Positions 21,420 to 31,640 of a stretch of 64,000 nucleotides of DNA are shown here, piece after piece. Source of the stretch: Cephalotus follicularis (taxonomy: Eukaryota; Streptophyta; Magnoliopsida; Oxalidales; Cephalotaceae). The stretch lies in the NCBI GenBank assembly GCA_001972305.1, contig BDDD01001366.1, forward strand, positions 186,001 to 250,000, read 5' to 3'. The notes below the pieces were generated by a model. It was not told the origin of the DNA. It saw only the letters and a list, made by a program, of their open reading frames with translations, and did no database searches. Each line of letters opens with the position of its first letter. Position 1 is the stretch's first letter. A program made the translations under genes and the position numbers.

Positions 21420-24218
21420 TGTTAGCCCCAGATATTTTATGTGTACAGATTGACATGTATTTTGCTTGTATTTATACGGTATTATACAGTATTGTACTTA
21501 TGGATGACAAGGAATATATATTATATATACTATTTTCTACTTTTATACCTGTTTATGGATAGTGGAGGTTCTGTAGAACCTGATCGTTGTTTGCGAGATT
21601 TTTGCCAAAGGGAGCCTATTCCTATATATAAGTGGTTCAGTTCATTCTCAATTCACATCTCATTTCCTTTAGAGAGAGAGCGAGAGAGAGAGAGAGAGAG
21701 AGTGTGTGTGTGTGTGTGTGTTTGAGTTAGAGAGAGAGTGGGCGAAATCAAGCAAACAAACAGTCGTTGGAATCGTGGCAACATATAGAACCTGAAGGGA
21801 GAAGCAGAATACGGATTCAAGCAACCTATTCTCTGTTCTCAAGTAATTAAGGTAGGTTATACTTATGCTTCGATCTCCTTATATGGATGGATTTGTATGG
21901 TTTTATGGTTATGGATAGTAGCATATATGCTAGATGGATGGACTAGGGTAATTGATATGGTTCAAAACGGATTAATAGGGAGATTTGAGTGAAATCGGAG
22001 GATTTAGAGATTTTTGCCCAATTCCCATTTTCTCTCAATCTAAGGGTTATAGACATGGTTTTAAAGTTATTTTTAAGTTTCTTTTGATGGTAGGAGCGTG
22101 TAGCTTCCTTTGATTTGAATTCAAAGCAGTTTATACGGATTTTGAGGGATTTTTGGATGATTTTTACAGTAGACAGTAGCCCAGGGAGTCAACGTGTTCT
22201 TCGTGCATGTTGACGTGTTCTTGAATACTCAAGGCGTAAACGTTTTAGAATTAAGCGTAAACAGCTAGGTGCCTTTGAGTTGGTGCGCCATTCTGTGCAG
22301 CAAGTTAACGCTATGAGGGAAGGGGACATAAGCGTCGACGCCTTCGGTAAGCGTTGAAGCCTTATGTGTTACCAGCAGTTGACGCTAAGCGCATGCGTCG
22401 ACGATCAAGGCCTAGTGCTTTAAGCATCGAAGCCTAGAGCAAAGTGTCGACGCTTAGACTTTAAGCGTCGATGCCAAAACCTTACGCGTCAACACCTAAA
22501 GTCCCTGTCTTGTTTAGCCAAATTTTATGGTTTTCAACCCAAATGTTCTTCTCTCCAAATGGATTCTATAGGAAGCCTCCCTAAGGTCTTGTAGCCTATG
22601 AAAATCCTAATTTTAGCACTTTTAAGATATAAATCAATCTTTAAAGGAAGTTTTATAAAGAAAATGGGGTTTTTATACAAATGGTTTTCAATAAATGGTT
22701 AGGACAGCTCAATTGGGATATCTGGACGCGGATATTCTAGTTAAACTTCCTCTCCATTGTTTTCAACACCAATAGGGACCAACAAAAAGGGAAATGGTTT
22801 ATGATTATGAAAAAATGGTTATGGTTATGGAAATGGTTTTTAAATGGTTTGACGAATGGATCCTATGTGATCCTTTATGGCAAGTCCTTATCTTTTAAAT
22901 GGAATATGGTTATGGTTTAAGGGTATGGTATGGCTATGGATGTTGATTGTTATGGTTGAGACCTGACGAAATAACCCATTCATAATATTCATTTCCGTCA
23001 TGAAGCATTATGGATGTAGGCCACATATCAGGGATTTAGGGTAGACCTTGCTGAGCTCCTTCGGGATTGAGTAGCGGGTCTCCTCAGGGGCTAGTACCTT
23101 CTGGGCTAGCATTAAGGATTTAGGGTAGACCGAGCTGAGCTCCTTCGGGATTGAGTTGAGGGACCCCTCAGGGGCTAGTACCTTCGGGACTAGTATCAGG
23201 GATTTAAGGTAGACCGAGCTGAGCTCCTTCGGGATTGAGTCGCCGGTCCCCTCAGGGGCTAGTACCTTCTGGACTAGGATTATGGATTTAGGGTTGACCG
23301 AGCTGAGCTCTTTCAGGGTTGAGTCTCAGGTCCCCTCAGGGGCTAGTACCTTTGGGACTAGTAGCAGGGATTTAGGGTAGACCTTGTTGAGCTCTTTCGG
23401 GATTGAGTCGCAGGTCCCCTCAGGGGCTAGAACCTTCGGGTATAGCATTATGATATGGATATGTGGCCGGTGTTATTTTATGCTCCACTAGATATGGCAC
23501 GGAGAGTGCATGGACGGTGGAGGTACTATCTCAGGTTGAAGAGGCAGAGAAGTATTTGACCCTATGGATTGATTGTTCCCATGGTATGGTTATGGATGGT
23601 TATATGTAGTGTCTGTAGGCCTATAGCCGTTGATGTGTTTTTAGGACTAGTAAAGTACACTACTACTTAGGGACGGTTGGTGTACTGGAGCGGTCCGCAC
23701 TTGGCTTTCATGCATATGACATGCCATGCATACAGGGTTATTCTATCGCACGCATAACATGCTATTACGCTGTTGCATTACATGGCATATCACTATATCT
23801 GTTGCATTCCATTGCATCGCATATTGTATTACCTACTCGATCAGTGGTCGCTGACTCATTTTTGTAATGGGTCAGGTTTAGGTTTAGGTGAAGCTCCGAG
23901 GTGATCAGACGGACCAGATCGCAGATCCGATTCTCATGTAGCGGTATGGTGGTGTTATCTTCCTTGTGTATATATGTGTTGGATGTGTAAGAGACAAGTT
24001 TTATTTCAGCGTTTGACCTTCCGGCTTGTCGCAGCGCATAAGATATTTTGTATGGAATGATGCGTATATGGATGGGCTTTTCTACATGGATATGGATATT
24101 ATCTTCCGCATGGATATGATATTTAAAGTTTTAAATTTATAGCAATTTCATGGATGGTATGGATGGACCTGCCACGTGTCGGGTCTTCGGGGCTTCCTTG
24201 GGGTTTGGGGGTGTGACA
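21420..24218 (+). repeat. 3' LTR of the Tekay element (2799 bp)
   Basis: Begins TGTTAGCCCC right after the polypurine tract and ends TTTGGGGGTGTGACA. It contains a (GA)n/(GT)n microsatellite at 21673-21722, GCGTCGACGC-like palindromes at 22185-22495 and a tandem repeat at 23024-23450. Same architecture as the 5' LTR. Confidence 0.9.
23024..23450. repeat. Tandem repeat inside the 3' LTR, five units of about 84 bp
   Basis: Units start at GGATTT(A)AGGGTAGACC near 23031, 23115, 23199, 23283 and 23367. They carry the same CCCCTCAGGGG palindrome as the four-unit array of the 5' LTR (14254-14600). Confidence 0.85.
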
Positions 24219-24238
24219 TTAATGTTAATAGAGGTTAT

Positions 24239-24560
24239 TGTAACACACCGGGACCGAGAGGCGAGCTCAAGGCGCTAACTTTTGTCCTATACACTCATTT
24301 ATCCAATTGTTGGGTGCTAAATAAGGTCATCCGTATGCAAAAATATTAAAAACTTTATCAATTACTCTATCAATCCATTCAATCACTTAATAAATTGACA
24401 TACATATCCAATTCATCTCAATCATATCCATACAATTCTAATACAATTCCTTAAAAATACTTGTCCTTACAGTTACTGACTCATATCCATACATTAAGAA
24501 TTTATAATACTATAATGTATTTATCCATGCATCATTGACCGATATGCGACTATCTGGTAT
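24239..24560 (-). repeat. Fragment of a Tekay-like LTR
   Basis: Begins TGTAACACACCGGGACCGAG, close to the start of the solo LTR at 25152 (TGTAACACCCCGGACCCGG), and keeps its AT-rich CATATCCA-type sequence for about 300 bp before similarity fades. Only this end is present. Confidence 0.5.
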
Positions 24561-25146
24561 GACAAACTGAGCTTTTGAATAAGGATGAGTGAGAATTGTT
24601 AATGTTTATGGAGAGTTCGCTAAAGATTCGATTATCAACTTGTTAAGAACTCAATTATAAGCTAGTGTATAACTCAATCAAAGACTTGTTAAAAACTCGA
24701 TTACATATATGTTATATGTCTTTTTATTTTATTAATTATTTAAACTTGTCATTATACGGGTCTTGTGTTTATTTATTTATAATTTTTGTATTGCAGAATA
24801 ATGAAATAAAATATAAATAAGTTGAGCTTGAGCCCAACTTATGTTCTAATGAGTTGAGCTTGAACTCCTGATGAATTTCTTCTACTCGAACAATAGTTTT
24901 TGGAAGTAGAACTCAAAAAAAATCGAAACTAGTCGGTTTTCGAACAGTATTTTTTCAATTAATTAAAATTTTGGTTCGAGTTCGAACCCAGTAAAATTTA
25001 AATGAATTGAACTTGAACAAACCTAAACTTTACTTGACTCGGTCCGTTTGCACCCATGGTCTTTAATATATCAATATTTCTCTAAGGTAAGTATCATTTG
25101 TAAATCAATTAAATGGAAGACATCATACATTCTCTAATATGTTATC
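24561..25146. other. Degraded repeat, possibly a hAT-type remnant
   Basis: Repeated GAGCTTGA, ACTCGATTA and GTTCGAGTTCGAACC motifs end in CTCGGTCCGTTTGCACCC. This resembles the widespread plant hAT-type repeats with GAGCTCGA motifs and GTTTGCACCC ends. No clean ends or target duplications were found, and there is no gene. Confidence 0.35.
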
Positions 25147-25245
25147 TACAATGTAACACCCCGGACCCGGTAGAGGCCCTTGACGTCACTTCAAGCATAT
25201 AGTTTCTTAAACCTTAAGTTGGATACAAATTAAATCTATATCATA

Positions 25246-25925
25246 CAGTAGAAAACCATAAAAAAAAACTTCAAACTTTAACAGTACTCTTCTCATTCGT
25301 TCAATTTCTCAATCCATTTAATATGCATATACATTCGATCTCATTAAAACTGTACAATCCCATACTCCTTAAACATTTCATACATCTCATAACAAATCCA
25401 CACAAGTCTCTATTCATTTCAAATCCTTACAATAAAACAAGTATGCATAAGCCCATTCGAATACACTTAATATTTATACAAGTCCTTGACATAACAGGCA
25501 AAAAGTCACATAACTCCATTACATAAATAGTTTCATATATAATTTGAAATCCACAACAATATCTCTTTCTGAATCCTCATACAACGAAAAACCATAAAAA
25601 AAAACTTCAAACTTTAATAGTACTCTTCTCATCCATTCAATTTCTCAATCCATTTAACATGCATATACATTCGATCTCATTAAAGATATACAACCCCATA
25701 CCAATCCCATACTCCTTAAACATTTCATACATCTCATAACAAACCCACACAATTCTCTATTCATTTCAAATCCTTACAGTAAAACAAGTATGCATAAGTC
25801 CATTGGAATACACTTAATATCCATACAAGTCCTTGACATAACAGGCAAAAAATCACATAACTCAATTACATTACATAAACAATTTCATACATAATTTGAA
25901 ATCCATAATAATATCTCTTCAAGAA
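25246..25925. repeat. Two tandem units of about 337 bp within the solo LTR
   Basis: GAAAACCATAAAAAAAAACT at about 25250 recurs near 25587. The following sequence (TCTCATTCGTTCAATTTCTC against TCTCATCCATTCAATTTCTC, and so on) repeats almost base for base for one full unit. Confidence 0.8.
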
Positions 25926-26284
25926 TCCTCACTCCATGCATAGCTATTCTCACTGGTTCTTACGTCCTTAACCATTGTCACTTGCCAATGCAAAATCTAA
26001 ACATGACCACATAGGGTGCCCTATCTCGAAGGATGGGTTAGCCATACGGTCAAGCAGGAATAACCACATGCATAATGGAATGAATGAACAGTTATAAACA
26101 ATTATATGCATGTCATGTTATAATGCGTGATACAATTGTGGTTAACAAATTCATAAATATAAACATCTCATACTGGCAAATATACAAATCGTTAAACTAA
26201 TCATACACTCATATCCATACATCTATCAAATGATCAGAAGATCAACCATTTATCTAACACTGTCTCATACCAGCGTATATAAAA

Positions 26285-26745
26285 GGTTAACCTAAACATC
26301 AGTCAACCCCCCGTCGATAGGAGCTCAACTAGAATTTGTTTCCTACCGTTGAGATCTATAGGAGCTCAACTAATTACAAATTCGTAAAGCAATACCGTAG
26401 CATACCATAGTATACCATAATAACTGTAACTCTTAAACACACCCCCCCTCCCGAAAGGTGGCACAAGCTCGAGCCCTAAACATCTAATTGCCTACCAATA
26501 GATCGGTAAGAGCTCAACTAGACTCAATTGCTTACCAATAGATCGATAGGACTCAACCAGCCACGTGAACCATGACCTACACATACATGAGTATAAACCT
26601 TCCTGAAGGTGAAACAAGCTCAAGATTTATACATCTAGTCACCTACTGATAGATCGATAGGAGCTCGACTAGAATCAGTTGCCTACCGATAGGAGATCAA
26701 CTAGTCACGTACCATAAGTAACTCTAGTTGAGGGATCAGTCAACG
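26285..26745. repeat. Imperfect tandem repeat within the solo LTR
   Basis: Units of about 70-80 bp contain ACCAATAGATCGATAGG-like cores, GGAGCTCAACTAG and TTGCCTACCGATAGG. The position in the LTR corresponds to the 84-bp array of the Tekay LTR, and GAGCTC is common to both, but units are much diverged. Confidence 0.55.
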
Positions 26746-27344
26746 GTAGATTGATGCCTAGAAAGTTACAAAATCACTCTACTATGAACACCTACAGACA
26801 TTCGCTTACCCTTTACGAAGACATTATAGAAAACTTTTCCACTTCAATTAGAAATAATCCTTTAAGAGTATCAATATATCCAAATTCAAAACCTTACAAA
26901 AACTATCTTTGAAAGCATGCACAGACCTAAGGAAGGTCCCAGAAAAAGTTCGTTTGAAGAAAAGGATCACTTTATGATTCACATTAGAAAACTGACGCTT
27001 TACGATTCAATTTCATTTCTTAAAGCCCTTTCGAGTAAAAAAAATTGAAAGAATCATTCATTACATATAAAACATGTTTCCTTAAGTGAAACTCATGCCT
27101 TGGAAGGCTATATGAAAGGCTGTTTGAGAAAAAAAAAGTAAAAAGTCTCAAACGAGCAATTTCAGAGAAAACTCCATAAAACGTCAAACATTGATATTTC
27201 AAAATCAATTGGTCAAATGCTTTGATAAACATATTGAAGTATGTTAAAACATATTTAAAAAATTGACATTGGAGCCTTGAAACACTCGAGTTGAAATGAG
27301 CAAAACAAGGTTTTCGGGGTGGGTAAATGCATGCCAGTTGACTG

Positions 27345-28930
27345 TGTTGGTTTCACTATAAAGAGCCTAGATTAACACTTACACTAAGCCATTAACAAAT
27401 AAGCCTTAGAAAATGGAATGGATCTACAAGTTATAAAACTTATGCATTGATCTCTTTGATCAATCCTTTGATGTATGAACAAAAATAAGAAAAGAGAAGG
27501 TCGAATTCATTAATCCTTCTTAATCTTTTCAAAACACTATCTTACTTCAAAGTACTTTTGAGTAGTAAATGATATACTACCTCCAAGATAATCCACACTA
27601 AGAGAGAATCAAGAGAGTGTGTATGGAGAGAGTAAATTTTTGCCAAGGCAAGAGGAAAGCAAGATTTGGAGATGTTAGTCTCTATCCTGCTTTTGTAAAG
27701 CCTTAGGAAATTGAACTCTTAAAGAAACTAAAGCCTTAATTTTAGTTTATATAGCAAGTCATTACATAAGCATCCTACCTTAGACAATACTTAGTCAATG
27801 GTAGATAAGTGACATGTAATGTCACATGTATTGAATTACATATATGATATAAAGTCTATCTCATATATTTCATATTTAATTATACTAATCACATTAGCAT
27901 AATTAAATCTCTCTCCGTATCTCTTGCATTCTCACACTTGTATTGTGAGTGACTCTATAGATTCATAATTACACTGGACATTGGATTAATCCTAACACTT
28001 ATGATTGTCCAATTAGTCATTCTTAATCACATTAGAAACTTCTAATCGAAATAAAAGAATTAAACCCTGATTTTAATTCTTTGTTACACGTGATTAATAA
28101 TCAATTAATCTCTATTATCATAATGATTAACACCAATATCTAGCAATGCATATTGACCGCCAAGTAATATGAATGTAACATTGAACTACAGTTATGTGTA
28201 CGTATAATCCCTCTACCGACAATGCTTGAAGTAAACCTAGGGCAATCAACATGTCAGACCCTATTAGTTTATTCTTTAAATTATATCATGGGTAATTAGC
28301 CATTGAATCAAAATCCTCTGCAATAATTATAGGTGCAATAATTAATTGCAGTCATTAGATAGAAATCTAACGCCTACAAATACACCACATCCAAAAATAT
28401 CATCAATAATATTTTTTGATGTGGTGCATTTATAGCCGTTGAATTTCCATCCAATGACTGAAACAAAAATCATTGCACCTACAATTATTGCAAAGAATTT
28501 CTATTCTTAGCCATCATGATCAACTTTAGAAACTCTTTCTAATTAACTGATCTCTGATATTTGAATCAACATTCTAATACATTTTCATCTGGACCAGGAA
28601 ATCTTACAGCTAATAACCCTAAGAATAAACTCCCTTTACAAGGAGTGGTAGATTCCATGTTACTCACTTATTCCATGCATAATCTAAACTAATAGATGTA
28701 TACTCCTCGTGGTTAGAAGATATACTTAAGTATTATCAAAGTATACACAAGATATCAAGTGGTGGCTCAGGTCTAAGGACCACTCATACTACTGCAATAC
28801 AAGAAGTCTGTCTGACATGTAAGTAAAACTCCATACATGACATTTTACAGTGAGCCACTTCAATGAACTCATAAAATAATGAACACCCACGTCTATACCA
28901 TATAGTCACTACATGATGAATTTAAAGGTT
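27345..28930. mobile_element. Probable nested insert in the solo LTR (Copia-LTR-like), edges unresolved
   Basis: Sequence style changes at TGTTGGTTTCACTATAAAGA. It then contains long stretches typical of plant Copia LTRs (ACTAAGAGAGAATCAAGAGA, CATGTCAGACCCTATTAG, TTAGCCATCATGATCAAC) with no ORF. Removing it would bring the host LTR close to the usual length. I could not find matching target duplications, so start and end are approximate. Confidence 0.35.
28304..28506. mobile_element. MITE with long inverted arms (203 bp)
   Basis: Left arm from GAATCAAAATCCTCTGCAAT and right arm GAATAGAAATTCTTTGCAAT (reverse complement) run imperfectly for about 95 bp each. They meet at CACCACATCCAAAAA / TTTTTTGATGTGGTG around a roughly 20-bp centre. 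TTAGCCAT flanks it on both sides (28296-28303 and 28507-28514). No coding capacity. The 8-bp duplication suggests hAT; the long arms suggest a Mutator-type MITE. Confidence 0.8.
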
Positions 28931-29583
28931 GAAAAATAAGTTTTAATTCTTTCTAATTCGTTCTAATCGATTATAATCACAAACATACACACGTGCTTAT
29001 CAAAGCACAGAAATTTATGCATATTATAAAGCAATAAATCATTTTCAAATACATTTCAGGTAGAGAATTCCTACCTATTATTAATTTTACAGCATTAAAC
29101 TTGAAAACAGTCAGAAAAATGAGGAAGAACTCAAATTCATGGCTTGTAATCTACCCATAATCCCTTATTGATTGATCAAATGTTGGTGGAGAAGAGATTG
29201 AGGTAGGGGGGGGCTGGTTTTGGGTTGTTTTAGAGAGATGGGGAGTATTGTAGAGAGAGGGAGAAAGTTGACTTGTGAGGAGAGAAATAGAATTAACTTC
29301 TATTTTGTTGTAAAGCTCGGTTTCTCTCTTTAAGCTCAAAACGCTCATATCTCTCATAAGTAAACTAATAACTCCATGTTATCTGTATCCATTAAATGCA
29401 CAATTACAGGCAACTAGAACCCCAATTACCATATAAACAGTTCGTATAAGCACTTAGTATTTCATATGGGTATTAAATATCTCAATCCGTATAATATGCA
29501 TCAATACATATTATCTGTGCCATGATAAATACGAATGTTAATTACAATAAAATGATCCGATGAATCTGGGGTCTTACATACAA

Positions 29584-29787
29584 CATAGTATTAGAGAACA
29601 CGGAAATAATTGAAGCAAAATAACAAAATTGCTGCAAACATATATATGTCTCGTACTAAAGCGCACAACATCCATAGGATTTGTGTTTATAATTGGGCTG
29701 TTAATTAAGATAATGGTGCCCTTTCTTCATGATAGTGAATCTGAAGAGAAAGGGGGTGAATGGAGTAGAGAGAAAAATGTTTCTCTA
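29584..29787. other. Short intergenic stretch without recognisable features
   Basis: Mixed-composition sequence between the solo LTR and a Tat LTR fragment. A purine-rich run, GAAGAGAAAGGGGGTGAATGG, sits just before the LTR, but it is on the wrong side and strand to be that LTR's polypurine tract. Confidence 0.4.
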
Positions 29788-30264
29788 TTGATGCAAAAAT
29801 CATTTCCTCAACAGTGTCCTACTTGGAGAACTTTGATTTGTTGAAGGAAACGCTGAGATATGCCCGAGAAGAAGGTTGATTTGTTGTCCCTGCACAAATG
29901 AACAAACAAGTCATAGGTCCAGGAGGTTGAACTCCCGGAGACACTCCGACGCTCAAGTTAGACACTGCACAGGAATTCTAGGTGCTTTAGTGTATAAAAT
30001 GGTTGATCTGGTTAATATCGTTGATTATAGTATTTATAACATTGGAATGTTACTACTGAGCGTGAGAATCAGAGCTGATAGGTATCCCCTAAAAAAATGC
30101 CGACGATCTCAGGCATTTCCCTGATCTCCACCGGATTTAGCGCCATTATGCGTGATTCCCCTGGTTGGTAACGCCTGACCACGTGCGTGGGTCTCTGGAA
30201 GACATCTGTTCCAATTGCCCGAGGACACGTGATAAAGTTTATGGGTTAAATTTTACCCGTATCA
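29788..30264 (-). repeat. Tat-lineage LTR fragment or old solo LTR (about 477 bp)
   Basis: TTGATGCAAAAATCATTTCC, GGTCCAGGAGGTTGAACTCC and GACACTCCGACGCTCAAGTT parallel the LTR of element C step by step to the end CCCGTATCA. Divergence from element C is clearly higher than between the two ends of element C. The flanks (CTCTA and CCTGA) do not match, so it is an old or partly lost copy. Confidence 0.75.
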
Positions 30265-30522
30265 CCTGATATTTTAGTAAACTACCAACTTTACTCTCTT
30301 ACAAAATTAATATGTAAAAAATTAATGTATGATTTACAATATTATAGAGTACTTGTTTTTCAAATATAAAACAAACTTTTTGTCCTCAATATAACAATCA
30401 TAGAATTTATTTAAATAGTTTTATCCATCTTGTTTTATCATTAATATATATAAAAATACTATCATTTACATCATTTTTGATATTCTATTTGAACCTTAAA
30501 CTAATAACATATATATATACAC
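30265..30522. other. AT-rich flank shared with the DNA downstream of element A
   Basis: 30438-30520 matches 8052-8135 (TTAATATATATAAA...CTAATAACATATATATATA). In the first locus the bases before this match are the 3' LTR of element A; here they are ordinary AT-rich DNA (TTTATCCATCTTGTTTTATCA). This looks like the pre-insertion state of the element A site. Confidence 0.6.
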
Positions 30523-31082
30523 ATTGATGCAAAAATCCTTCCCTCAACAGTACCCCACGTGTAAGATCTTGATTTGTTTAGGGAAACACTGGAATCTGTC
30601 CGAGAAAGGTCATTTCGTGGTTGACGATCCCTGCATAATAAGAGCACAAAGGTTGAAGGTCCAGGAGGTTGTTCTCCCGGGGACACTTCGACGCTCAAGT
30701 TAGTAATTACACAGAGAATACTAGGTTCTTTTGAGTGCTCAAGTGGCTGACCTGGTTGAAGTCGTTTGATTTTGTATTTATAGACCTCCAATGTAACTGT
30801 TGAGCGTAGAAATAGGAGTTGATGGTTGGCCATAAGGAAACTGCCCGGGCTCCTCGGGCATTCCCCCTTATCTACACCGGATTTGGTGCGCCTTCCTTGC
30901 AAGGCGTGGTGTCGTGCATGCGCACATCTCTGGTTGTGGGCTGGCAGCGCCCTAGGATCACGGCACATTAACGCTATTCAAATTATAACGCTGGGCCACG
31001 TGACCAGGCCTGGAAAAGACATCTGACATCTTCTCCTAAGGGCACGTGGCACTATGCTTTAAATAGAAAATTTTCCACATCA
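30523..31082 (-). repeat. 3' LTR of element C (about 560 bp)
   Basis: Runs from TTGATGCAAAAATCC to TTTTCCACATCA, next to the polypurine tract. A sense-strand TATA box (TATAAATACA, - strand) lies near 30775. It shares GGGGACAC..CGACGCTCAAGTTAG with the other Tat LTRs here. Confidence 0.85.
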
Positions 31083-31640
31083 TATGCCCCCCTTGGTCCT
31101 TCTTCTCTGGCCTTGGTAGTGGAGGAGTAGCAGAGTTGAGAGTTCTTACCCGGGCATAGCTCCCTAGGAGGGCTGGATACAAACTGACCTGGGAAGAGGT
31201 AAAAAAGGCTTTGAAATGTCATCAAGTACTCATGAAATACCATCCTTTTTTACCCCGGGATCTGTTTGAGTTGTACGTTGTGTTTGGGCTTTTCCCGGGC
31301 ATTCGTCATTCCCTTAGGACAAATCAACTAAGCTTTGTAGCTCCCTTAGGACACCTTATTTCAAAGGGACTTAGGAAAAGGGACTTAGTCTTTACAAGTT
31401 CTGTTGTGTTCGTAGACTAAGTTTTTGGTCTGCTCGGGCAAGTTCCTATGGGTTTGCCGAACAGGATATCGTCTGGTTCATCATGTTTTGAACCAGGTCA
31501 TCTTAGTTTGTAGTTCTCATAGGGACACTTGTATTAAAGTGCTCAGTACAACGAGCTTGATCGTTGCGAGTTCCCATGGATTCACCTTTCAAGACACGAT
31601 TTTAGGTCTGGTCGAACAAGTTCTCATGGTATTGTCTACC
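31083..31640. other. Element C polypurine tract and conserved 3' spacer
   Basis: Starts with the polypurine tract on the - strand. From about 31395 it matches 44255-44500 of element B (GTTCTGTTGTGTTCGTAGAC, GGTCTGGTCGAACAAGTT). The antisense ORF that occupies the corresponding place in element B is not present. Confidence 0.7.

Larger units (their letters stand above)
12983..24218 (+). mobile_element. Tekay/Del-type chromovirus (Ty3/Gypsy), broken, 5' LTR cut at the N
   Basis: A partial 5' LTR, a tRNA-Met primer site, gag, protease, RT, RNase H, integrase with a chromodomain-like end, a polypurine tract (AAGGAGGGGAGG, 21408-21419) and a full 2.8-kb 3' LTR are all on the + strand. The chromodomain-like segment and the long LTRs place it in the Tekay lineage. 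There are more than ten breaks in the coding part. A solo LTR of another family (16167-17161) sits in gag. The five bases after the 3' LTR are TTAAT; the partner duplication is hidden by the N. Confidence 0.9.
25152..29578 (-). mobile_element. Tekay-like solo LTR with perfect 5-bp target duplications, enlarged by internal insertions
   Basis: Starts TGTAACACCCCGGACCCGG and ends ATCTGGGGTCTTACA. TACAA occurs immediately on both sides (25147-25151 and 29579-29583). The ends resemble the reverse complement of the Tekay LTR (TGTCACACCC... and ...CTGGGGCTAACA). No protein domain lies between, so this is one LTR left after recombination. At 4.4 kb it is longer than the 2.8-kb LTR nearby because of an internal duplication (25246-25925) and probable nested insertion after about 27345. 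Confidence 0.8.

Noticed and set aside
21673-21722. (GA)n/(GT)n run as a regulatory element
   Set aside because: Ordinary microsatellite inside the Tekay 3' LTR; similar runs occur near 6150 and 7035.
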